Below, piece after piece: positions 47,481 through 60,300 of a DNA stretch of 64,000 nucleotides. The stretch lies in assembly GCA_932294295.1 (NCBI GenBank), contig OW028573.1, positions 71,153,829 through 71,217,828 on the forward strand, written 5' to 3'. Position numbers and translations under genes: made by a program. The first letter of the stretch is position 1, and each line of letters starts with the position of its first letter. The notes beneath the pieces are model-generated. The model did not search any database and had not been told where the DNA came from. It saw only the letters and a list, made by a program, of their open reading frames with translations. This DNA comes from Alitta virens. Its lineage: Eukaryota; Annelida; Polychaeta; Phyllodocida; Nereididae.

Positions 47481-50400
47481 TTTAATTTGATTTAACACAT
47501 TGATATTTGAATTAAGGTAAAATGTAGTAAATCTAGAACCCCTGTTTGAGACCACCCAACTAAGAATACATCAAAATCTAGATGCTGATTTAACTCTGTG
47601 ATAATACCGCAGTAGCCACTCATTACATGCTTCCCAAGTTCCAAAAACATACCTCCAAAAATCAAAGAGACAGCACCCACATTTTGGCAGCTTTTGCAAA
47701 GACAATGACGTATGTGCTACTTGTTAAGCAAGAACGAAAAGATACACCATGATTGGAGGATTTTAGTCTTGCTAATACCTGTATGTCTTTGCAGTGGCAG
47801 AACGCATTGAAAAATGCTGTCTGTGAAACTGAAGGGATGATGCGATGTCCGCTTTGCCTTTTGATTTCGAAAGCAGGGATTTGCATCCCAAGTTGTCAGC
47901 CCGTAAATTAGCAAATAAATCAATGCACAGATCTGGCTGGATTCGAGCTAACCTCATCCTGTATTCTGGAAGACATTTCTCAATGTTAGGAAAAGACACA
48001 GACAGAATGACAGGCAAACTGGGAGGAGAAAATTTGTATAACTTTTTTTTTCACAAACTCTACAGATTGGAGATGGAAACTTTAAAAATGTTGAAAATTT
48101 TGAAAGGCACAAATCATGCGATATTTGTTTTAGTGATGAATAGTTAATGGCTGGGCTCTTTGGACTGTAACAAAGTGCAATTTGTATTTCGGCTGTCGTG
48201 CTGCAGGAATTTTGATTGGATATTGTTTAAAAAGTTAGACACTTTGATTGCAAGAATCCTTGAATCCATCAATTCCGTGACACTCTGTTTGGCTTTCTGG
48301 TTAACTTTTTTCCCATGCTTCACATGGCCTTCTTTTCTTTGTCTTTGCTTTGGAAAATAAACCTTGAGCCAGCTTGGTGGGTTGTGTGGTGCTGGTTGGG
48401 TGCCTGGTGCCTGGCTCTGAGCTGGGGCTCTGCTTGAATCCCATCCATCAATTTTTGGGCAATTTGCAATTGCGGCCACTGGTCAACTTCATGCATCATG
48501 CGAAGAAATCCATTAAGACAGTTTATGCAGTAAACCTCTGGAGGCCTGGAATGTGCTCTGATTTCCTTGCTCCCAGAATTCCTAATTACCAAAGAAATAT
48601 TGAGAGCGGGAGTTCCACAGCTATTTGTCACTGGGCCAAAGTGGTTGACAGATACCTCGCTCACACGGGGCTACTCTGTTGTTCTATGTCGAAGTGAGTA
48701 AATCAGCTCCTCCTATTGCAGACAAATACACTTACCCACCAAATGTATCATGATCCAATAGCATAGCGCTAGCTTTTACTTAGAGTTACTCTGCAAGTAA
48801 TACTGTTGTTATTGTGGTCATTATAACCTTATTATGGCATAGATGTATCTTACATAATTATAAGCTTCTAGAATGTACTGCAATTCCAAAACAGATTTGG
48901 AAGTAAGACTTGTGAATCAGATGCTCAGATGTTCGAAGAATGTCGTGAAATCAGTTCTTAGAGCTGTCATCAAATCTTATATATATATGCGAGTATCGGT
49001 TTCAAGCGATACCACTTGAAAGTATCGGTTTCGTTTCGCTAAATTCATGGATCGGTGCACCTCTGACATAGTACAGCAGCTGGGTATTTTACATACAAAA
49101 GTTTACAACACTCCTACCAGTCTAAGTTTGAGAGTTACTCATGCTTTGAATTGAAAGGGAGAGCTCAATTCATGTCAATTGGAAAAAAGAAAGCCATGAA
49201 TCAAGGCACACACGTTCTACCGTCCATCCATCAATGTCTCAACATCTTCGTGCGAGTGTGGACTCACGTCCGATCAGAACTGAATCATCAATCACCTTGA
49301 TTTAACACTGTTGAATTAAAGACAAAAAACTAATCACTGATCGTTACAATATCTGGGCTGGAATCTTCAATCAGGTTTGGAATGACACCCAGGAGGCTAC
49401 CAACCGCAAGATATTTCAGCTCTCAGCAGTTTCAAATTGGATGGTAGGTTGGAAAAGAAGCTCACAACTATGCATTATTCAACTTCGCAACTCGGGAGTG
49501 CATTTACCACAGGAAACAACTATAATATATTAATATTGCTAAGTAAAGGATTTGAACCCAAGCAACTTGAGTTGCTGCTATAAAACTAGATAATGCTACA
49601 CTTTGGTCCATCTGAATGGTGCAGAATCGAGTTAACGAAGTTGACTTACAGTTACCTTTCAGAGAGGCCCACTGTTCGCACATAATACAACCTAATACAT
49701 TTTCTTCAAGGATTTGGAAATTCGTTAGCTGTCTCTGTACCCTTGCTTTACTTACAGAAAGCAGCCTTTTAACGAAGCCAATTGAAAGACCAAAGTCAAG
49801 TTGAGAGAACTTCATTGAGGCCATCTCTTTTCAGTTGCCAATCAGTCAAATCTAATTGGTCTGATAGGGACCTTACTGTGGCCACCCAGGCACTGGGGCC
49901 CTTTTAGCTTGCTCCTTATACATCCCCCTCCTCTGTCCAATGCCCTCTGGGAAGGTCGATGCAGCTCAAAATAAGGCATGGCTTGATTATCTGCCATATC
50001 TACAAGGCAACCTGAGTTGGATGATATTTCTTATGTACATGTGGTAAGATGGGCTTGGTAGTTGAAAGAAATGATAAACTACACTGCTACTGGTCAACCC
50101 TGGCTTTGCAAGTTTGTAATTTGTATTATGAGATATTTGCAAACCATTGAATTGTTGACATTCCCAAGGAGTGCTATAATTAAGAATTTGAAACTTGCAC
50201 AAATGCATTTTCCTAGGAACAGCTTAGTGAAGAAATATTTTGCATGTGTAGAATAATATATGTGTTGTTTGTAGTAGCACATTTGATGTATTGCAGACCG
50301 AAACGTTTTTCAACAAAATAATGCATTCTGAACTGCATATATGCAATGAATGGTCTTTGTCTTGCATGCCTCATTGAAGCAGTATTAGGTGGCCAAGATG

Positions 50401-50961
50401 CTGGATGGTATCTTTGGCTGTGTCAGGATAACTCAGGAATACTTTGCAGAACTGTTTGTAAGACTATCAAGACTATCCTGGATGTAGTTGGATGTAGTTT
50501 TGATACATCCATACACCCCGATGACGTCACTGTTTGCACACAGATTCCGCATTAGGTATCGGATCGGCTCTGATATATATCTAGACGCAGTTGAGGAAGA
50601 CTCCAGAAGTAATGTTATTTCCTTGCAGTGTGCTTATCGTGGATTTCGTTGGCAATGGATGCCATCATGATACGGGATTTGGCGAGTGTGCTGGATTTGC
50701 TCCTATCATTTATCATGGCTCTTGCCTAAATCTGCATCTGAGATGAGGAACATCCCTGCACAACTCCTGTCTTCTATTCAAACCAAGCCGGCCGTCTCTG
50801 CACTATAAGTCTTCATTAAACAGGACCAATAGGCTGTCATGTGGACTACGACTAACATTATTTACATTCCTAACTAGGAAGTCACAGTGCATGCATAGCC
50901 ATATACTCCATGAAGTCACACTCATGAAAGAAGAAAAAAAAAACACAACAGAATAAGTTAA

Positions 50962-51100
50962 CCCTACAAGTGGAGTAGAGCCTTACTGGAGAGTAATCTT
51001 GCTCTTACAGAGGGAGGAGGGGCATATGTTTTACTATAAATACAGGTTATTCCTTTCTTTGAGTATTTTTTCCACATAGGGCTCTACACCACTTGTAGGG
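50962..51100. mobile_element. piggyBac-like MITE
   Basis: The left end CCCTACAAGTGGAGTAGAGC pairs with CTCTACACCACTTGTAGGG at the right (one mismatch in about 20). Exact TTAA lies on both sides (50958-50961 and 51101-51104). CCC ends next to TTAA are the signature of piggyBac-type transposition. It is 139 bp with no coding capacity. Confidence 0.85.
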
Positions 51101-54100
51101 TTAACCAAGTCAGATTTTTTTTCTGAGAGCACAGATCAAAAAACAAAGAAGGATATTCTCTGCAGCTCAATTTTAGTTTGGAATATTTCCCAGTAACTCG
51201 AGTTTCGCTTTCCATAAAAGTTTGAATTGACAACTGGGCAAATACGAGTAACTGAAACTGTTATGCTGGCTTGCCAAGCAGAACGGATCGATAGCTTGGC
51301 AGAATTTGATTATGGTGAGAATTCGCGCAAAAAAGTTAGGAAAACACAGTTTGAGTGAATGTTATTCACGACTGCAGTGAAATTAACACAGAAAACCATG
51401 AACTGTCTGTTTGAGGGTATCGTTGACAGATATGATCAATGAATCACTCTGCCTGACAGGTATTCAATAGAGGACATTTGGACACCTTTCAAAAGAGGAC
51501 TATGATATAGCATACAATGCGTCCATACTGTTTTTTCCCCCTACTACTAGAACTGTCAATATTATGAGCAGATCTAAGGAAGGTTAGTCTGCTGAAAATA
51601 TATAATATATATTGTAATTTATTGTTTCGAGGAACTTGGGTTTTCTTCATACAATATAACAGTCTTATCCATATTGTAGTGTGTAGTAGCATTCCTTTAT
51701 TCTTCCATACAAAATATCCCAAGTCTATACGAATGAAAGAAACAAAAAACGTGATCTAGTTAATTAAAGGTCAATATCGTGCATGAAATAAAAAAAATAT
51801 ATATATCATAATAATGCCCACTCCTTTTCCCCGGGCTAGGGCCATTTAATGGCAAAATTGTATCATTAGTCTTAAGGTTATTTTTTGTTAGAGTATCCAT
51901 ATAATAGTCTTCAGATAATACTGGTCTTAACTGCCTATAATAACTGCATTTTTGCAAACAACAAAACTAGAGAGGTGTTATTTCATGTTTTACAGGATTG
52001 TATACCTTCTAGGGGACCTAGACCCTTCAAATTTGGCCCAAATAATGTTGACCCACATACTAATGAAATAATGTTAGGACTGTGTATATGAATAGCCACA
52101 CTTTAGCACTATCATGCATTTTATGGGGAAATATTGTAAAAAGTTATTTTTGCCTAGGTCATATCTCATCTGTTCATGATCAAATAAAGTCCTTTAAGTT
52201 GTGTGAATAATTTGTTTGTGAACTGCAAAATTTGCCTCACATGTTTAAGCATAATTTTGATATGCTGCTTATTATTGTAGCTCTAATGGTAAGTTCAGCA
52301 CCGCCCAGGCGAGCAGACTAAAAAGTCATAATTAGTTGGTTATCCTCTGCATGGAAGCTTCTATGTCTGCCAGCTAGCCATATTGTGTCTGTGTAGCCGG
52401 GCCACTGCATGTGAACAGTTTTTGATCCAGTGACTGTTTTTCTGCTAAGTCAAGGCGGCTATAGTACGTTAATTTTGTCATGGAATATACCATTTTTGTT
52501 ACTCAAAATTCCAGTGAAGTTCGAGTGAAGTTCGACCTCATAACTTACAACGCGATGTCCCTTATGTAATCATAGGCGTAATAATTACAGGAAAAAAATA
52601 TATCAAGTGCTTAATTAAAGACAATGATGATTGCAGATAATACTTTAATAACTAACGTCTCTATATTGGAGGTAAAATTCAAATTTTCAAGTGTGAAAGT
52701 CACAATCACGCTATGCATAATGTGTATGCTGAGCATTTACTTGCCAAGAAGTTGCAGATAAGACCACCATCTATATTAAGCATTTTCCTGCCAAGAAGAA
52801 GACATCTCCCAGAGCAACATACCAGGTTTATATAACAAAACATTTAACAGAAAAATCTTTGTGTTTGGAGATTAAGACCACCCAAAACTCTAATACAAAA
52901 TTGACATGATATATGTGTAGTGTGTATGGTGGCCGTTTTCTGAGAAGTTGGCCTTTCAAACATTTAATTAGTCAAGCATGTGCCATATAAAATGTAATAA
53001 GATAATAGTAAAATGACAGTTTTACAAGTTAATATCAGGTCTCGGCCACTGAGGTGAGCGATAATAGATTAATAAAGATGCCTCTGCTGATGCTATTGTG
53101 ACGTCTGATAAGACGAGTGATTGTCCTATTGTTGACATTCGTTTCTTATCCATCCTAGTTTCCAAGTAACCGAACGTAGGGCTGTGTGCTCATTTGGATA
53201 GGCTGAAATTCCAAGAGCCCTTTTGACACGTCCTTCTAACTTCACTCATTTGTTGATCAAGACCTCATAATAATATTGAGTTTGCGTTCAGGGTCTTTGT
53301 ACTGATGGAAGGTGTTGAACTGATTAAACAGAAAAGGGCATATATGGCATTCATGTACGTAGGTTGGTAATTATATAGAAGCATGATCCCTGTGGCATTA
53401 TCATCGTGTTTTGATGTGAATTTATGAAGCCTTATTAATTGGATATGTCAAGGAATCAATAATGAAGAAACTTATAATCAGAAACTGGATAGCATTCTCA
53501 ACCCAAATGTCATGCAGAATAATTGTGTGCATGGCTGTCGAATGACATGAAAGTTATCCCCAAAACTTGGCCAGAATTACTTGTACCTGAGTCTTCTGTG
53601 GGTGTCACTGGTATCACGTGCCTTAGCAGCTCGGCAGAACGAGTAATTGGTCGCTGGAGCTGAAATAATGAAGACTATACTTTGGTTGATCATGACGAGA
53701 ACGAGTTGGACTAGACAGTGTTCATGCAAATCTCTCATCAATCTAGAGACCTAAAGAGAAATGACACCTCAATCTGGCGCATTTCACACTCTTCTTGTCA
53801 GCCTTTCGTGCCTCATGTCATTCATCAATAAAGGTGCTGATGGGTCATCCTATCTCACCTAACCACCATCTAGAATTAAACGATTTCGTGCCAACCCGAC
53901 TCAAGCTAATGCCCTGTGCCTTTTGTCCAAGGTGTGAAAAGAGACAGGGTGATAACTATCCTGAGCTTTTTGTATCAATCTGGCCGTTTTTGTCACACTT
54001 TGTCTCTTGTTTTTGCTCGATGTAGTTAACGACCCTCTTTTTTGTCTGTCATGCATGTTTTTCTGAGTTGCACAGTTCCTTGTCACCTCTGTGCTGTAAG

Positions 54101-55703
54101 CAATAGTTTTTGGTTGCACCATGGTGAAGTGATGGAGAATCTGGCACTGCAACTTCCTCACATATCATTCGATACAAGTGACATCATTGATGCTGGATGT
54201 GTGTGCACGAAGCTACACATCAACCTAGGCTTGAGACATTGAGAAACAACACCAGAAGACTTGAAGAAGCATTGGAACCAATACATTGCATGTTAAAAAG
54301 ACAAAATTATAAAAGATGTGTATATATGACATGCTTTTTTGTTTAGAAATACCCACCTCACTGATGTATACAAGGTATCAACTAAATAGGCAAGGACTGC
54401 ACAGCCCTTGCCAAGTATCAATATACAGGTCGATGGCAAGTCAGTTGCACACAGACAACAAGTTAGATGGAGGCAAACACTGGCAAACAGTGGAGATCTT
54501 TGGTCTGGCAATCCTGAGCTTTTGTGCCACTTCATTTCTTGCACAAATGTTTGCCTCTATGCTGGGTGTTGGTTGTAGGTGCCACGAAGTGTTTGGTCAT
54601 TTTGGTGTCACTGTTTGAAGCACAGATTGAGTCAAAGGTAAAGAAAAAGTTTACCAAAAAAAGAAGAACAAAGAAATAGACAAAAACAACCGGGACAGCT
54701 GGCATGAAAACAGACATGAAAAAACTTGCACTGAAGCAGAATATTGGAGCATATGCGAGAGTGTGTTTCACAATCAATAAACAAATAAGAGAGTCGATAA
54801 CAGTTCTCAAAGCATTACAATGGAATTCAACCGGGCAAACTTTGCGAATTTGCTTACAATGAAAAACAAATAAAATAAATAATATTGCTCAATTTTTCGT
54901 GTTGATGCTGAAAGTGTCAGTGAATGGAATGCAAAATAATGAAGATGAATCACCCGTCGAAGATATTAGTCGCTATAGACAAAAACGTAGTGAGAAACAG
55001 TACATTTTTCATGTGTTGTGAGTTGCTGAAATGTGGTGTTAATGCGCAGAATGATATGGCATCAGTATGGTTCAGTTGACAAGTTTCACATTGTTATATT
55101 CTATATAGAAAATTATTCTAATATAAATATATTTTCACACAAATCTTTGCATAATTGGACACCATAAAGATATCAGGATAGGGGAAAAGGAATATTCTAC
55201 GAATCTTCTAGGTATCAGGTCTGAGTAAAGCACAAGTAATTGGTGCTTGAGTCTTCCAAGTCTGCTGCAGGAGCCATAATTTACATCATTATCACACTAG
55301 AAGTTGCTTGGTGCTGGCTAGTTTGTTTGTTTTCACGAAGATCTCCTCTTTATTTGCTGCAGGAGCCACTAACGACAGATACCCAAGAACTTGCAAAAAC
55401 TATTATCTGGATGTTCATTATTATGTTGTGTAGTTGTAATGTTGTATGATGAAATTATAAGAGCACACTGTCCAGGTTCATATGGAGAGATCCTAATACT
55501 TACAAAGCACTACACCAAGACCACACATTTCACATTCTAAAATGTGGGCATGTGTTTTATTTTTTCAATGCCACTGGTCATCATGTGCAGGCGTTTCGGT
55601 ACAGACCGCGCCAAAGAAACTGCTGAAATTTTTTCACATTTGGAATTTCTTGAGCATATGGGGGCACCTGTAACTGCATGATGTTATAGACCTATTCAAA
55701 GTA

Positions 55704-56040
55704 GCATTAAGAATACTGCACCTGTCCTTTGGCATGCTGTCATAAACCAGTCGAAAATACTTTCTCATACTGTAGCAACCACAAACAGTCTAACAATATT
55801 GCCTTGGAAGAGACTCAAGTCTAGTCTCAGTCATAAACGGCTGTGTCATAGTTTGTGAAACATAGGGCCTGCTCTAATAGCTCGGGATAAGAAAAGACCT
55901 CACTGGACCCATATATCGTAATTAGGAAGGGAGGACATGACTGCTTGTGTTGCTCACGTGACCAAGTGGAGAAAATAACTTCCGGTGAGCTCTTCCTTCA
56001 ATGCAGCCCAACGTCCAGACCTCTAGATGATGAGCAATAG
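55704..56040 (+). pseudogene. Possible LINE ORF2 remnant
   Basis: One frame reads KNTAPVLWHAVINQSKIL, which loosely recalls the A-P-V-W-H block of LINE reverse transcriptases. About 200 bases further on, another frame reads HDCLCCSRDQVEKITSGELF and LQCS, like the C-x-x-C ... H/E ... C knuckle at the end of some LINE ORF2 proteins, though the cysteine spacing is not standard. The frames are broken and the match is weak. It may be chance. Confidence 0.2.
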
Positions 56041-57658
56041 ACGATGTGAGGGTTTTGCTTGGTAGGAAGGTTTCTGAAAATGGTGTCTGAAAAGGCTACA
56101 GAGCTAGATCCTGACTACATAAAAGACTAATAAAGTGCATTCGAGCCGGATACATTACATTAATATGGATTTGAAAGTAGATAGTAAAGTCTCTAATACC
56201 ATATTAAAAAGGTTTGTGCATAATGCTTTTAGACTTAGACTTGGCTCGACACCAACTTAAGAGTAAAGGAAATACAATGGTGATTGTTTGCCACAATATG
56301 AGGGAAACAGAAAAAAAAAATGGCAGAAAAGAAGAAACTACAATTATTACATTAGGGTGAAATTACGAAGAACTACCTCCGAAAGATATCTATCATGACA
56401 TCATTAACTTCCACAGACGTTAGCTTGCACCAGCTTGCACCTTGACTCTAGTAGTAATCATCTCAGAGAAAGGTTTATCACCTGAAGATGATGCATAGTT
56501 GCGCTGTGCAGAATACAGGCCACCAACGAGAATGTGACAGATCATCATCTGTGGTCCAGATGCTGTCTACATCATGCAAAGCACAAGTGTGGCAGTACAT
56601 CAGACTGGGGCAGAGAACACACAGTCATCAACGATATCCATAACTGCTGTAGCTGCTTCAATGAAGAGTGATAGTTGGATGGGCACTTCACAATGCCTGT
56701 TCAACATTGGGTGCTTGAGTCAAGGATAGGCACAGAAATAGGGTAACACCAAAGCCCAGCTGAGAACTTTTGTTAAAACCCCCTCTGTTTGCAGATAGGA
56801 AACACCCAAGGGCTAAATATGATTCTATCAACGTTTTCTGACTTTGCACATCAAATACTGGTGTGTGGGACAAACTAGAGATGCTAGTGATTCCTGCAAA
56901 GTGTATTTGCTCAGTTCCCCTAGAAGTTTGTCTTGTGAACCCAGAGCATTCTTTGTGCGTGGCTGAGCAGGCCAACAGAACCAACCATATTCGTAAAAGC
57001 TAAACTCCCACAGTATTTAATATACTATAGTTATGAAGTTTGGAAGTTTTCAAATTTCGTTATTCTATTGCGTAGTTATGGTGAGGAAAGGAGTGGTGCC
57101 TGAATTGTAATTGTCTGTGGAATGGAAAGAACTGAAAGTTCAACAACAAAGAGGCATAAATCATAAAACATGAGACAAGGACTCTTTTGCTTTGAAAAGA
57201 AAAGGCATAACATAGGACGTCGCATGGTGGTTTCCAGTTGAATAATACCTGATATATGAGAGAACTCGTAAAATTAGACAAATAAGATGTGTAGTACCGA
57301 GGATGACACTCCTTTGGGTCGACTTTACATCTCTCTGCCATTGTTACCTTCAAAGTTCTAAAGGAATCTTGACCATTTGTGCGTGCAGAAGGAGCAGTCT
57401 CTATTCCCAGGCTCTCTGCTTCCTTTTGGAGGGTGTCGTGACGTGAATAGCAAAATGTTTCGTCTTTTGTTGTCTTGTCTTTGTCCCACTTACCCACAAA
57501 AGAATCCTGACGAAAGACCACAAGAAGAGTAGAAAGCTGGCAGCGAGGAGGCTGAGTGGGATGATCGGGTTATCTTCTGACCGATGGCAACAACTCATCG
57601 CAAAAGTAAATCAAAGAATTTCTAAAAGTCACTGTAATTACTAAAACACAGCGAAATA

Positions 57659-57686
57659 CACACGCACACACACACGCACACACACT
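57659..57686 (+). repeat. CA/CG-interrupted CA microsatellite
   Basis: A short ACACACGCACAC run. Confidence 0.9.
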
Positions 57687-59119
57687 GATTTTTGCCTCTG
57701 AACACCTTCATGTTATCGATGACATTTCGCGCTACTGATCTGTTTTCTTTGTTTAATTTAATTTTATTTTATTTTACCTGCCAAGTATCTCTGAATGGGT
57801 GTGGTTTTTTTCTAGTTTTTCGGTGAAGATGCTACAGCCAAAATTAGGAGATTAAAGCTTCTTAAATCTTTTGAATTTTGGCACTATTTTGATATTTCGC
57901 TTTATATGATTGTTTATCACATTTAAACCTTTGTCTTTGTTGGTCGACCATTAGTGGAACCCCGTAGTTTATTGCCTTGCAACTAATTGCCAAAGTCATT
58001 CACTTTGCAAATAGTTCGTTTATGGTAGCATTTGTGTAGTTTTTCGGAAATAGATTCTATGTCTTGTGGAGATCCGCGTTCTTACGTAGCCTTTGCTTCA
58101 AGCAGTGCTAGTTGGCAGTCCTGGAGTGATTTAGCTAAGCGATGGGCTCACTCACTTAGGAGCAAGCATTGACACCCTAGTAGCAAGCAGGAGGCAGGGA
58201 AGAACATCAGTGTCATCATTTGTCTTTCCTAATCGTCCACTTCATCTGGTCTTCCCTTCTGAATGGCCCATCGTTCACGTGCTTTACATGAGATCCAGAA
58301 ATGACTTCACACCCTTAGGCCACTCCAACCGCACTAAATTGGACTCCTACCAGGACTGTGTGACCGTTTGCCCCCACTATGAACCTCAGATCACACCATG
58401 CAAACACCCACTTCAGCGATAGCGATCACACCACATTGAATAAACTGAGCACACAATGGGTTAATTCGTATTAATAGACTGGTTTTGTGTGAGAAGTGTA
58501 TTTGCCATTTGGTTTGAAGAACACGATTCGTAGGCGCCTGTATAAGCATTTCTCAGTGCCTTTGTTCAGTCTGAATGCAGTCTCACGCTTGTTTACCTCT
58601 CCACTCTCCAGACGAATTTCCAAGTCTGGTTATGAGCAGAGGCTGAATTCTTTATAGCTGCTATCATAGTTGGCTTTGAACACTTGCTGGGCTTCCAATC
58701 AATAATAACATGACACTTGTCTTTCTCCCACAACTCGGGTGGCTAACCCCATCGATCGGTCACGGATACTGCTGTCAGACTTAATCAGCCTATAAACTTG
58801 GGCTTCTTTTGTCTCCACAGAACACATCAATAAGTAACAACCCAGCAAACCAATTAGATCACTGGTACCTCCTCCTATATAACAAAGCAGAATGTTCAGT
58901 TAGCCCCATTATATATGCATTACTGCCCAACTGACTAATGCAAAGCAGCCCACCCTAGTCCAGTTCAAACACTGTCTAGTCATCACAGTCAATTTTAGAA
59001 CAAGAAATCAAAGTATATTGTTTGCAAACAGTTGCCTATAATTTGCTTCCAACAAAAGACCATCTACATATGGATGACCAGATACCAAAAACAATTGTGA
59101 CGATGCAAGCGCACTTGTA

Positions 59120-59270
59120 CATGGCCAATTGTGCCAGGTGCGTTTTCCATGCGATTGGATAAACGCATAGAAAACGATTGGTTTTTGCCTCATTATAATT
59201 AGCTAAAAACCATAAGTTTTCTATGCGTTTATCCTTCTCATGGAAAACGCACGTGGCACATTTGGCCATG
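59120..59270 (-). mobile_element. Hairpin MITE TA2, copy 2
   Basis: This is the same family as 32113-32252, inverted. It begins CATGGCCAATTGTGCCAGGT and ends ACGTGGCACATTTGGCCATG, with TA on both sides (59118-59119 and 59271-59272). The centre GCCTCATTATAATTAGCTAA is the reverse complement of copy 1's centre. Both arms are present, so it is the better copy for defining the family. Confidence 0.88.
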
Positions 59271-59835
59271 TATTTGGCTAAATATAATTGGGAGCAATCT
59301 TTATTTCAGCATCTATTCAGTAATTTTGGTACTAGTTCAATAAACAGAGACAATTTCGTTTTATTTTTTATTTTTCATAGGAATGGCATTGCACCAAACC
59401 TGAAATGAACCAAATCTGCCACGCCCAAGTACACAAAATGATCATAAACAAATTACCTTCTTTGTAACCATGACAAAAGAAAACCTGTTTTAGAATGCCT
59501 TCATAGGTTTAAATCATGATATGTAAAAGCAGATATCACACTACCCATTCTTTGCAAGCTTATATTACCCTAGAGCACGACACAAGAAGTCTGGAATTTC
59601 CATACAATCAGAACGTATAATGTGAAAGTAAACTTGGTGACAAACCAACATGGCATTGTGATCATAATCTTCTATGCGATCTCTATAGGAGTCTTCTGTG
59701 TGTTAGCATAATGGTTGAAGATAAGTATACATTCTAGAGATAATAAAAGAACAGACTAGCTTCAATGTATAGTCACACAATATTGAAATGGAAGCACATT
59801 GTGTCCTTTTAGATTGAGTAGTTCCTTAAATAATT

Positions 59836-60300
59836 GTAGCGCTCTGGGCTTCCAACCATTGGGTCCCGGGTTCAATTCCTGGTCGAGCCTAAGTTGGATG
59901 GCTGTTTCATCCTTCACAGTAGCTGGGTGGTCTAGTGGTAAGACGCTCGCCTGCTCCTCTGAAGGACCCGGGTTCAATCCCAGGCCCGGGCATCCCTCAT
60001 GAGCATCATGCCAGCTGGATGTCGTTCGGACGAGACCTTAAATTGGCGGTCCCTTGCTGAGGCAAGTGAAAGGTCCCACCCATGGGGTAAATGTGTAACA
60101 TGGATGGATTCCTCCTCTATCTCACCTCATCAATCAACCCTCGTTAGCGGCAAGAAATTGCCTTTGAGGGCTGCCCTTCCAATATCTATCGATCTATCTA
60201 CCTGTCTATCTCATTGTCATTGTCCCTGCCTGTCCTAGTTAGCCCATCCGGCGCAGAAATACAGGATGTAAAGCCCTACTCAACCCACCACCCACCATCC
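59836..60300 (+). mobile_element. SINE family A, split by a family B insertion
   Basis: The left part (59836-59916) has the tRNA-like head with a B-box (GGGTTCAATTCC) and GATGGCTGTTTCATCC. The right part (60213-60300) resumes with ATTGTCCCTGCCTGTCC, GCGCAGAAATACAGGATGTA and CCACCCACCATCC. The uninterrupted order is seen at 12034-12151, which confirms the break. Confidence 0.85.
59917..60212 (+). mobile_element. tRNA-derived SINE, family B, copy 2 (nested)
   Basis: It lies inside a family A SINE. The head has a clear A-box (TGGTCTAGTGG) and B-box (GGGTTCAATCCC). The core reads GCTGGATGTCGTTCGGACGA, then GACCTTAAATTGGCGGTCCC and GCTGAGGCAAGTGAAAGGTC. The tail is TATCTATCGATCTATCTACC. This is the best-kept family B copy. 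The core resembles the conserved central domains of metazoan SINE superfamilies; which one cannot be settled here. Confidence 0.85.

Larger units (their letters stand above)
43681..50961. other. Unique DNA with regulatory-looking islands
   Basis: There is no supported gene. Unique islands lie at about 44130-44400, 44860-45010 (CTCF-like motif), 46230-46860, 47160-47490 (CpG-rich), 47640-48000, 48140-48720 and 49600-49990. A LINE-like tail pair is at 46044-46162, and a poly-C tract and a poly-G tract are at 44809-44820 and 45117-45132. The open frames lack recognisable domains. Confidence 0.4.
51101..59119. other. Unique DNA, no confident gene
   Basis: AT-rich DNA alternates with unique islands (53140-53700, 56380-56660, 58060-58460). 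A possible LINE remnant lies at 55690-56160. A short CA array is at 57659-57686. The 153-codon frame at 57060-57521 and others have no recognisable domain. Confidence 0.4.

Noticed and set aside
48975..49075. GTATCGGTTTC repeats followed by GTGCACCTCTG, considered as the end of a hAT element
   Set aside because: No matching opposite end or 8-bp duplication was found, so boundaries cannot be supported.
57060..57521. 153-codon frame on the minus strand
   Set aside because: No family signature; several overlapping frames of similar quality exist in the same place.
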